Below are positions 53,903 through 60,786 of a stretch of DNA of 60,786 nt, in pieces. Source of the stretch: Aeromonas bivalvium (GTDB lineage Bacteria > Pseudomonadota > Gammaproteobacteria > Enterobacterales > Aeromonadaceae); contig NZ_CDBT01000004.1 of NCBI RefSeq assembly GCF_000819765.1, forward strand, positions 10,403 through 71,188, read 5' to 3'. A program made the translations under genes and the position numbers. Position 1 is the first letter of the stretch. The number at the start of each line of letters is the position of its first letter. The notes beneath the pieces are model-generated. The model was not told the origin of the DNA. It made no database searches and saw nothing but the letters and a program-made list of their open reading frames with translations.

Positions 53903-54637
53903 ATGAGTTTTACCGATAAGGTTGTATTGGTGACCGGCGCCAGCCGTGGCATCGGTCGTGCCATTGCCGAGACGTTCGTGGCCCGTGGCGCGAAAGTCGT
54001 GGGTACCGCGACCAGCGAGCGTGGCGCCGAGGCCATCAGCGCCTACCTGGGCGAGCATGGCTGCGGCCTGGCCCTGGACGTGACCAGCCCCGAATCCATC
54101 GAAGCCGTCTTTGCCGCCATCAAGGCGCGTTTTGGCGACATCGACATCCTGATCAACAACGCCGGCATCACCCGCGACAACCTGTTGATGCGCATGAAGG
54201 ATGATGAGTGGAGCGAAATCATCGACACCAACCTCACTTCCCTCTATCGTCTGAGCAAGCCGGTGCTGCGCGCCATGATGAAGAAGCGTCATGGCCGCAT
54301 CATCAGCATAGGTTCCGTGGTGGGTACCATGGGTAACGCAGGTCAGGTCAACTATGCCGCCGCCAAGGCCGGTCTGGTAGGCTTTACCAAGTCGCTGGCC
54401 CGTGAAGTGGCATCCCGTGGTATCACGGTCAACGCGGTGGCTCCCGGTTTCATCGAGACCGACATGACCAAGGCGCTCAATGAAGAGCAGCGGTCAGGTA
54501 TCATGAACCAGGTGCCCGCAGCCCGTTTGGGTGATCCGAAAGAAATTGCCGCCGCTGTGGTATTCTTGGCATCTGATGACGCCGCTTACATCACTGGCGA
54601 AACCCTGCATGTTAACGGCGGGATGTACATGGTGTAA
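53903..54637 (+). CDS. fabG: 3-oxoacyl-ACP reductase
   Basis: 244 residues. SDR fold with VTGASRGIGRAIAETF, NNAGITRDN, the Ser-Tyr-Lys triad (ISIGSVVGTMG, VNYAAAKAG) and the ending LHVNGGMYM. NADPH-dependent second step of elongation. CAGGAG before the ATG, 13 bases after fabD. Confidence 0.97.
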   Translation: MSFTDKVVLVTGASRGIGRAIAETFVARGAKVVGTATSERGAEAISAYLGEHGCGLALDVTSPESIEAVFAAIKARFGDIDILINNAGITRDNLLMRMKDDEWSEIIDTNLTSLYRLSKPVLRAMMKKRHGRIISIGSVVGTMGNAGQVNYAAAKAGLVGFTKSLAREVASRGITVNAVAPGFIETDMTKALNEEQRSGIMNQVPAARLGDPKEIAAAVVFLASDDAAYITGETLHVNGGMYMV

Positions 54638-54794
54638 TCAATTTGTCGTCAGTTCTGCTCAAATTTGCGATATTACGCCGAAGTTTGGCACATTTCGTGG
54701 TTTGACCAGCAGCAAGCTACTTGCAAACCAACGTCAATTGAATAAACTACCCCAACCAGACGCAATAGCGTATTTTTAAAGGAAAATTCAGGTC

Positions 54795-55031
54795 ATGAGC
54801 AACATCGAAGAACGCGTAAAGAAAATCATCATCGAACAACTGGGTGTTAAAGAGGAAGACGTTAAGAACGCTGCCTCCTTCGTCGACGACCTGGGCGCTG
54901 ACTCTTTGGATACCGTTGAACTGGTAATGGCGCTGGAAGAAGAATTCGATACCGAGATTCCGGATGAAGAAGCCGAGAAGATCACCACTGTTCAAGCGGC
55001 TATCGACTACATCACCGCTAATCAGGAATAA
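54795..55031 (+). CDS. acpP: Acyl carrier protein
   Basis: 78 residues, strongly acidic. Phosphopantetheine attachment serine in [10 protein letters not shown] (Ser37). AAAGGA before the ATG. The 157-bp gap after fabG contains a weak promoter candidate (TTGCAA-N16-TAAACT around 54722-54750), consistent with the separate high expression of acpP known in E. coli. Confidence 0.97.
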   Translation: MSNIEERVKKIIIEQLGVKEEDVKNAASFVDDLGADSLDTVELVMALEEEFDTEIPDEEAEKITTVQAAIDYITANQE

Positions 55032-55045
55032 GTTCCTGTTCTGAA

Positions 55046-55074
55046 AGAAGCGGCCCAAGGGCCGCTTCTTTTAT
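55046..55074 (+). terminator. acpP terminator
   Basis: AGAAGCGGCC / GGCCGCTTCT stem with a CAAG loop and TTTT; fabF lies 40 bases on, so termination is presumably partial. Confidence 0.85.
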
Positions 55075-55113
55075 GTTTACCCCCTTTCAAAATACCTCTC
55101 GGAGACTAGCTCA

Positions 55114-56355
55114 GTGTCAAAACGCAGAGTCGTGGTAACCGGCCTGGGGATGCTTTCCCCTGTGGGCAACACTGCCGAAACCAGCTGGCAAGCCCTGCTC
55201 AACGGGCAGAGCGGCATTTCTCTCATCGATCACTTCGATGCCAGCGAATTTGCGACCCGTTTCGCAGGCCTGGTCAAAGAGTTCGATCCCGAACAGTACG
55301 GCATCAACCGCAAAGAAGCCCGCAAGATGGATCTCTTCATCCAGTACGGCGTGGCGGCGGGGATGCAGGCGTTGGATGATTCCGGCCTCGTCATCAACGA
55401 AGACAACGCAGAGCGGGTCGGCGTGGCCATCGGCTCCGGCATCGGCGGTCTGGGTCTGATTGAACAGAACCACAGCAGCCTTATCAACGGCGGCCCCCGC
55501 AAGCTGAGCCCCTTCTTCGTGCCATCCACCATCATCAATATGGTGTCCGGTCATCTCTCCATCATGAAGGGACTGCAGGGGCCGAACATCGCCGTGACCA
55601 CGGCGTGTACCACGGGCACCCATGCCATCGGCATGGCCGGTCGCATGATTGCCTACGGCGATGCGGACGTGATGATCGCCGGTGGCACCGAGAAAGCCTC
55701 CACCCCCATGGGGATGGGCGGCTTCGCGGCAGCCAAGGCACTCTCTACCCGCAACGACGAGCCCACCAAGGCGAGCCGCCCCTGGGACAAGGATCGCGAC
55801 GGTTTCGTGCTGGGTGACGGTGCCGGGGTGCTGGTGCTGGAAGAGTACGAGCACGCCAAGGCCCGTGGCGCCAAGATCTACGCCGAGCTGGTTGGCTTTG
55901 GCATGAGTGGCGACGCCTATCACATGACGGCGCCGCCTTCGGACGGCAACGGTGGCGCGCGCGCCATGAAGAATGCCATCAGGGATGCCGGCATCGCCCC
56001 CGAGCAGATCGGCTACATCAATGCCCACGGCACCTCCACCCCCCTGGGTGACGTGGCCGAGCTGCGCGGCATGAAAGAGGTGTTTGGCGACCATGCCAGC
56101 GCCCTGATGATCAGTTCCACCAAGTCGATGACGGGTCATCTGCTAGGAGCCGCCGGCGCCATCGAGGCGATCATTACCGTGCTGGCCCTGCGGGATCAGG
56201 TGGCACCGCCCACCATCAACCTGGACAATCCGGATGAGGAGTGCGATCTGGATCTGGTGCCCCACGTGGCCAAACCAGGCCAGTTTGAATACGCCCTCTC
56301 CAATTCCTTCGGATTTGGCGGCACCAATGGCTCCCTGATCTTCAAACGCGTATAA
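55114..56355 (+). CDS. fabF: Beta-ketoacyl-ACP synthase II
   Basis: 413 residues. Thiolase fold with nucleophile Cys165 ([12 protein letters not shown]), His in [11 protein letters not shown] and His in [16 protein letters not shown]. Elongates and temperature-tunes unsaturated fatty acids. GTG start, GGAG ten bases upstream. Confidence 0.96.
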   Translation: MSKRRVVVTGLGMLSPVGNTAETSWQALLNGQSGISLIDHFDASEFATRFAGLVKEFDPEQYGINRKEARKMDLFIQYGVAAGMQALDDSGLVINEDNAERVGVAIGSGIGGLGLIEQNHSSLINGGPRKLSPFFVPSTIINMVSGHLSIMKGLQGPNIAVTTACTTGTHAIGMAGRMIAYGDADVMIAGGTEKASTPMGMGGFAAAKALSTRNDEPTKASRPWDKDRDGFVLGDGAGVLVLEEYEHAKARGAKIYAELVGFGMSGDAYHMTAPPSDGNGGARAMKNAIRDAGIAPEQIGYINAHGTSTPLGDVAELRGMKEVFGDHASALMISSTKSMTGHLLGAAGAIEAIITVLALRDQVAPPTINLDNPDEECDLDLVPHVAKPGQFEYALSNSFGFGGTNGSLIFKRV

Positions 56356-56378
56356 TTCGCACCAGGGCAATGTTCAAT

Positions 56379-56411
56379 AGGCCCGATACGAGCTCGTATC
56401 GGGCCTTTTTT
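56379..56411 (+). terminator. fabF terminator
   Basis: AGGCCCGATACG / CGTATCGGGCCT, 12 perfect pairs around AGCT, then TTTTTT. pabC begins 17 bases later, so pabC must depend on read-through or an unseen promoter. Confidence 0.92.
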
Positions 56412-56427
56412 ATCGGAGGGATCCCGC

Positions 56428-57234
56428 TTGCTCATCAATGGTGTATCCGCAGAGTCGATATCGGCCCGGGATCGAGGGTTGGCCTATGGCGATGGGCATT
56501 TCACCACCCTGCTGATCCAGGAGGGGCGAGCCCGCTACTGGCCCGAGCATCTGGCGCGGCTGCAGCAGGGTTGCACGCGGCTCGCCATCTCGCCACCGTG
56601 CTGGACCACCCTGGCGGCCGAGCTCGACACCCTGATCGCCGATCAGGTGCTGGCCGTCGCCAAGATAGTGCTGACCCGAGGGGAGGGGGGGCGCGGCTAT
56701 GATGGCACTGGCTGCCAGCAGACCAGCCGGATCCTCTCATTGGCGCCTTATCCCATGCACTATCAGGATTGGCAGCGGAGCGGCATCAGCATTGGGGTCT
56801 GCCAACAGCGCATTGGTGACAGTCCCATGCTGGCGGGGCTCAAGACCCTCAATCGACTGGAACAAGTTTTGCTTAAAGGCGAACTTGCCAAGCAAGGTGC
56901 GGTCGAAGGAATAGTATTGAATTGTCGAGGGTTTCTGGTGGAAGGGGTGAGTGCCAACCTGTTCTGGCGCCGGGGCAGCACCGTCTTTACCCCGGATCTT
57001 GGCCATGGTGGCGTGGATGGCATCATGCGTCGACAGGTGATGACGCTTCTGCGCCAGATGGGGATCGAGCTACGTATCGTCGAAGCGCCGCTGGAGTCAC
57101 TCTGGCAGGCGGAGGAGGTCTGGTTGACCAATACCCTGATGGGCCTGGTACCCGTCACCCGTATCGAGCATAAAGAGTACGACTCACAGCAGGTGGTGCG
57201 TCGTCTACAGGAGCGATTGCTAATTGAAGTTTAA
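56428..57234 (+). CDS. pabC: Aminodeoxychorismate lyase
   Basis: 268 residues. Class IV PLP enzyme that releases p-aminobenzoate for folate. LINGVSAESISARDRGLAYGDG is the typical start; the PLP-lysine block GLKTLNRLEQVL (Lys139) and EGVSANLFWR with GIMRRQV are intact. The start is TTG at 56428 with GGAGG eight bases upstream; no ATG exists near the expected N-terminus. Confidence 0.93.
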   Translation: MLINGVSAESISARDRGLAYGDGHFTTLLIQEGRARYWPEHLARLQQGCTRLAISPPCWTTLAAELDTLIADQVLAVAKIVLTRGEGGRGYDGTGCQQTSRILSLAPYPMHYQDWQRSGISIGVCQQRIGDSPMLAGLKTLNRLEQVLLKGELAKQGAVEGIVLNCRGFLVEGVSANLFWRRGSTVFTPDLGHGGVDGIMRRQVMTLLRQMGIELRIVEAPLESLWQAEEVWLTNTLMGLVPVTRIEHKEYDSQQVVRRLQERLLIEV

Positions 57235-58225
57235 TCGGCTTTACACCCTGATCGCGGGAGCGGCCCTGAGCGCCGCCCTGGCCGGTGGGTACGTCTATTA
57301 CAAGTGGTATCAGGTGGATACCTTGACCAACAAGGGACCGACCCGCCTCTACACCGTCGCGAAGGGCTCCCATGCCGCCGGCCTCATCACGGAACTGGCC
57401 GACGGCGAGGTCACACCCTGGGCGCTTCGACTCTGGCTTCGCAGCCATCCGGAACTGGCTGCCATCAAGTCAGGCACTTACGAGATCCAGGAAGGGGCCC
57501 CCTTGAAGGAGACCCTTTCCCTGTTTGCCTCGGGCAAGGAGTTTCACTTAAGCCTGACCTTCGTCGAGGGATCCCGCTTCGAGGATTGGCAGAAGCAGCT
57601 CGCCAGCGCCCCATACCTGGAGCGGGTCACCCTGGAGCAGGACGAGACCGAACTGGCCCATGAGCTCGGCATCGACAATGGCAAGCTGGAAGGCTGGTTC
57701 CTGCCGGAGACTTACGCCTATACGGTTCATGCCAGCGATCTCTCCGTGTTGCGTCGCGCCCATCAGGAGATGGAGAGCGTCCTGCAAACCGCCTGGGAGA
57801 ATCGCCAGGAGAACCTGCCCTACAAGACGCCCTATGAAGCCTTGATCATGGCCTCCATCATAGAGAAAGAGACAGGGGTCCCCGAGGAGCGTGCCGAGAT
57901 TGCCGGCGTCTTTGTCAACCGACTGCGCCTTGGCATGAAGCTGCAGACGGACCCGACTGTCATCTATGGCGTCAAGGATCGCTACGATGGCAACATTCGC
58001 CGCAGCGATCTCACCGATGTGAACCCCTACAACACCTATGTGATCGACGGCCTGCCACCGACTCCCATCGCCATGCCGGGCAAGGCATCCATCGAGGCGG
58101 CCCTCAACCCCAAGGCGAGCGATTTTCTCTACTTCGTCGCCAAGGGGGGCGGTGCCCATCACTTCTCCAGAACCCTCGAAGAGCATAACCGTGCGGTTCG
58201 CCAATACATTTTGAAGAAATCCTGA
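57224..58225 (+). CDS. mltG: Endolytic murein transglycosylase
   Basis: 333 residues. One N-terminal membrane helix (about 7-26), a LysM-like periplasmic part, then the YceG fold with [12 protein letters not shown] and the catalytic glutamate segment IIEKETG (212-218), followed by [11 protein letters not shown] and [18 protein letters not shown]. Ends nascent glycan strands. TTG start at 57224 overlaps pabC by 11 bases; AGGAG at 57210-57214. Confidence 0.94.
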   Translation: MKFNRLYTLIAGAALSAALAGGYVYYKWYQVDTLTNKGPTRLYTVAKGSHAAGLITELADGEVTPWALRLWLRSHPELAAIKSGTYEIQEGAPLKETLSLFASGKEFHLSLTFVEGSRFEDWQKQLASAPYLERVTLEQDETELAHELGIDNGKLEGWFLPETYAYTVHASDLSVLRRAHQEMESVLQTAWENRQENLPYKTPYEALIMASIIEKETGVPEERAEIAGVFVNRLRLGMKLQTDPTVIYGVKDRYDGNIRRSDLTDVNPYNTYVIDGLPPTPIAMPGKASIEAALNPKASDFLYFVAKGGGAHHFSRTLEEHNRAVRQYILKKS

Positions 58226-58851
58226 TGTCCAAATTTATCGTGATCGAAGGGCTGGAAGGGGCGGGCAAGAGCTCCGCCGTCCAGTATGTCACCGACTACC
58301 TCAAGGCCCATGGCGTCTCGCGCATCGAGTGTACCCGGGAACCGGGCGGCACCCCATTGGCCGAGCGGATGCGGGCCATCGTCAAGGAGGTGCACGAGGA
58401 GCAACTCACCATCCAGGCCGAGCTGCTGCTGATGTACGCCTCCCGGGTGCAACTGGTGGAAACGCGGATCAAACCTGCTTTGCGCGAGGGGACCTGGGTG
58501 GTGGGGGACAGGCATGATCTCTCTTCCCAGGCCTATCAAGGGGGCGGGCGCGGCATAGACACCGGGCTCATTCATGCCATCAAGCAGGCGGTGCTCGGCG
58601 ACTTCAAACCCGACCTCACCCTCTATCTCGACATCGATCCGGCCCTGGGATTGCAGCGGGCTCGCCATCGTGGGGAACTCGACCGGATCGAGCTGGAGCA
58701 GCTGAGTTTCTTCGAGCGGACCCGGGCCCGCTATCTCGAGCTGGCCGCCCAGGATGACAGCATTCTGGTGGTCGATGCCAGCCAGACGCCGGATCGGGTC
58801 AAGGCCGCCATCGAAGTCGCCCTGGATAGTCGCATATGTATCCCTGGCTGA
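58225..58851 (+). CDS. tmk: Thymidylate kinase
   Basis: 208 residues. P-loop GLEGAGKSS at 9-17, the [11 protein letters not shown] motif with the DR(H/Y) motif in [19 protein letters not shown]. Makes dTDP for DNA synthesis. ATG overlaps the mltG stop by one base. Its end overlaps holB by 16 bases. Confidence 0.96.
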   Translation: MSKFIVIEGLEGAGKSSAVQYVTDYLKAHGVSRIECTREPGGTPLAERMRAIVKEVHEEQLTIQAELLLMYASRVQLVETRIKPALREGTWVVGDRHDLSSQAYQGGGRGIDTGLIHAIKQAVLGDFKPDLTLYLDIDPALGLQRARHRGELDRIELEQLSFFERTRARYLELAAQDDSILVVDASQTPDRVKAAIEVALDSRICIPG

Positions 58852-59783
58852 TCCCGGACTGGCAGGCTCTGAGCCAGAGTGCGGTTGCCGGACGACTCGG
58901 CCATGCCTGGTTGCTGCTGGGGGAAGCCGGCCTTGGCAAGGAGCAGCTGGCGGAGCGGTTGGCACGGTTCCATCTGTGTCATCACCCCCAACAGGGGGAG
59001 CCTTGCGGCCACTGCCATGCCTGCCAGTTGGCGGACAAGGGCAATCATCCTGATCTCTGCATCATCCCAGGTGACAGCAAGACCATAGGGGTGGATGCGG
59101 TGCGCGAGCTCGGTTCGCGTCTGCAGCGTTCCGCCCAGCTCGGTCATGGCAAGGTGGTGATCATTCCCGATGCCGAGCGCATGACGGAAGCGGCGGCCAA
59201 CGCCCTGCTCAAGACCCTGGAGGAGCCGGCCGGCGACAGCCTGCTGCTGCTGATCGCCTCGCAGATCTCCCGCCTCCTGCCCACCATCCGCAGCCGCTGC
59301 CACAAGCATGTCTGCCACATTCCCCCCGAGCCGGTCACCCTGAACTGGCTGGCCGAGCAGGGCCATCCGGCGACCCAGGCCCAGGTGCGGATCTGCCAGG
59401 GGGCGCCGCTGCGGGTGCTCGACTACCTGGCGCAGCAACAGGACAAGGCGCGTCAGGATCTCTTGGGGGGCTTCGTGCAGCTGAGCCAGGAGCCGACCCG
59501 GATCACCGCCCTCTGCTCCCTGTTGGGGCAGGAGACCCAGACCCGGTTGCACTGGTTGCAACTGCTGCTGTGCGATGCCCTCAAGACCCAGGCTGGCTGC
59601 GGCCATCAGCAATTGGCGATGCCGGATCTGGCCGGGCTCAGTCACGCTCTGGCCGAGGGCCACTCCAGCGAGCGGCTGCTCGATGCCGAGCAACGTCTCG
59701 TCAGCCTCAAAGAGGCCTGCCAACCCGGACAGCTCTCCAATCCGACCATACATCTGATGAACTGGCTCAGCCAATGGCTGTGA
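58836..59783 (+). CDS. holB: DNA polymerase III subunit delta'
   Basis: 315 residues. Clamp-loader AAA+ subunit: zinc-module cysteines 48, 57, 60 and 63 with the C-x8-C-x2-C-x2-C spacing, degenerate P-loop [20 protein letters not shown] and the SRC motif (IRSRCHK). Starts inside tmk, so translation is coupled. Confidence 0.95.
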   Translation: MYPWLIPDWQALSQSAVAGRLGHAWLLLGEAGLGKEQLAERLARFHLCHHPQQGEPCGHCHACQLADKGNHPDLCIIPGDSKTIGVDAVRELGSRLQRSAQLGHGKVVIIPDAERMTEAAANALLKTLEEPAGDSLLLLIASQISRLLPTIRSRCHKHVCHIPPEPVTLNWLAEQGHPATQAQVRICQGAPLRVLDYLAQQQDKARQDLLGGFVQLSQEPTRITALCSLLGQETQTRLHWLQLLLCDALKTQAGCGHQQLAMPDLAGLSHALAEGHSSERLLDAEQRLVSLKEACQPGQLSNPTIHLMNWLSQWL

Positions 59784-59800
59784 ACAGAGGAAAAGATCCC

Positions 59801-60580
59801 ATGTTATTCGTAGATTCCCATTGCCACCTGGACCGGCTCAGCTATGGCAGCAAGCAGACCGATCTGGCCGATGTGCTGGCCAAGGCGGCGGCGCGCCAGG
59901 TGGGCTACTTCCTGTGTGTGAGCGTAACCCAGCAGCAGTTTCCAGAGATGCTGACGGCGATCGCCCCCTATCCCCAGGTGTTTGCCTCCTGCGGGGTACA
60001 CCCTCTCAACCAGGATCCCGGTGTGGACGCCCCCCTGCTGCTGGAGCAGGCCAAGGATCCCCGGGTGGTTGCCATCGGTGAAACAGGGCTCGATTACTTC
60101 TATAGCCCTGAGAATAAAGAGGTGCAGCAGCACTCGTTCCGGGAACATATCCGAGTGGCGCGAGCGCTGAACAAGCCCCTGATCATCCATACCCGGGATG
60201 CCCAGGAGGACACCTTGCGGATCATGACCGAAGAGGGGGCGGATCAGGTGGGCGGGGTACTGCACTGCTTCACCGAATCCCTCGAAATGGCCGAGGCCGC
60301 CATGGCCATGGGCTTTTATGTGTCCATCTCCGGGATAGTGACCTTCAAGAGTGCCGCCGCCTTGCAGGAGGTGGTCAAGGCTCTGCCGCTGTCGCGACTG
60401 CTGATAGAGACGGACTCTCCCTATCTGGCGCCGGTGCCGCACAGAGGGAGGGAGAACGAACCCGCCTTCGTGGTGGACGTGGCTCAGTTCATCGCCGACC
60501 TGCGCCAGATCCCCCTTGCTGAACTGGCGCAAGCCACCAGCGACAACTTCTTCGCACTGTTCAAACTGGCTAGGCAGTGA
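59801..60580 (+). CDS. ycfH: TatD family deoxyribonuclease (YcfH)
   Basis: 259 residues. TIM-barrel metal hydrolase: HCHLD (7-11), GETGLDY, HTRDA, LHCFTES and ETDSPYLAP supply the metal ligands. Homologous to E. coli YcfH, which follows holB there too. A longer open frame begins at 59570, but ATG 59801 has GAGG upstream and begins the conserved LFVDSHCH. Confidence 0.95.
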   Translation: MLFVDSHCHLDRLSYGSKQTDLADVLAKAAARQVGYFLCVSVTQQQFPEMLTAIAPYPQVFASCGVHPLNQDPGVDAPLLLEQAKDPRVVAIGETGLDYFYSPENKEVQQHSFREHIRVARALNKPLIIHTRDAQEDTLRIMTEEGADQVGGVLHCFTESLEMAEAAMAMGFYVSISGIVTFKSAAALQEVVKALPLSRLLIETDSPYLAPVPHRGRENEPAFVVDVAQFIADLRQIPLAELAQATSDNFFALFKLARQ

Positions 60581-60585
60581 ATCAG

Positions 60586-60612
60586 CAGGCCCCATCCAGA
60601 GGGGCCTGTTTC
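60586..60612 (+). terminator. Terminator of the holB-tatD operon
   Basis: CAGGCCCC / GGGGCCTG stem with an ATCCAGA loop, then TTTC. Confidence 0.8.
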
Positions 60613-60786
60613 ATTGAAATCCCCTTACAACCCTTCACATAATCTGAAAATTCACGTTCGTTATCTCTCACTGCACAAGCAATCAAGACAACAGATTCAG
60701 CCATGCCAGGCGGCTTGATAAAGCAACGCAAGGTGAGGGTTGAATCGGGTCTTCCTCGGATTGAAAGCATCATCATCAAGTATCGA
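60613..60786. other. Window edge, ambiguous
   Basis: AT-richer than the preceding cluster. One frame on each strand runs off the right end: a + frame from ATG 60702 (MPGGLIKQRK...) and a - frame ending within the terminator. Neither has a Shine-Dalgarno or a motif I know, so no gene is called. Confidence 0.3.

Noticed and set aside
60582..60786. Partial - strand frame at the right edge ending at 60582
   Set aside because: Its last codons lie in the tatD terminator hairpin and nothing in it is recognisable; too little sequence to decide.

Overview
The window is chromosomal DNA of a high-GC gammaproteobacterium. Gene order and protein sequences (guaBA; sdhCDAB-sucABCD next to a divergent gltA; rne/rluC/maf/yceD-rpmF-plsX-fabHDG-acpP-fabF-pabC-mltG-tmk-holB-tatD; sixA, ytfK, tpm, hutW) fit Aeromonas best. 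The genus is an inference from resemblance, not from a search. I saw no rRNA, tRNA, CRISPR array, integrase or complete insertion sequence.

Layout. 1-8.3 kb: the end of aroG, a heme-motif chemotaxis receptor with a clear sigma-28 promoter, a Fur-box-preceded hutW, xseA, an EamA transporter, a C-terminal scrap of a GH13-type enzyme, then a long intergenic stretch with tandem NtrC-like sites and a sigma-54-like element before a YitT-family membrane protein. 8.5-11.7 kb: guaB-guaA. 11.8-17.8 kb: an accessory segment. It holds a visibly AT-richer 1203-codon KAP/YobI-type P-loop ATPase, with two membrane helices inserted between Walker A and Walker B (candidate anti-phage or membrane-associated STAND-like system). 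It also holds a GNAT acetyltransferase bracketed by a ~283-bp direct repeat, which is a truncated second copy of the 3' end of an Ada-like methyltransferase gene. 17.5-21.3 kb: an alkylation-repair-flavoured cluster (AraC/Ada-like methyltransferase, SDR, and a tightly overlapped marR - AlkD-like HEAT gene - small gene operon with a perfect palindromic operator). 21.5-23.7 kb: a leucine-rich-repeat/protein-kinase fusion and tpm. Between tpm and an insulinase-type peptidase lies a perfect FNR box with a -10 and a terminator but no convincing gene: a candidate anaerobically induced small RNA.

26.9-31.6 kb: sixA, ytfK, a decayed EamA fragment, an orphan oligopeptide-binding protein, fbp and a small lipoprotein. 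31.7-42.9 kb: TCA-cycle genes (gltA facing sdhCDAB-sucABCD) with an ArcA-like direct repeat in the shared upstream region. 43.2-47.1 kb: ycgN and rne. 47.5-60.6 kb: rluC, a HAD phosphatase and maf, then the conserved ribosomal protein L32/fatty-acid synthesis/cell-wall/replication cluster, ending with tatD.

Most of the window is housekeeping. The parts that repay attention are the KAP ATPase island, the putative FNR-controlled RNA, the NtrC/sigma-54 control region before yitT, the duplicated methyltransferase end and the LRR-kinase.
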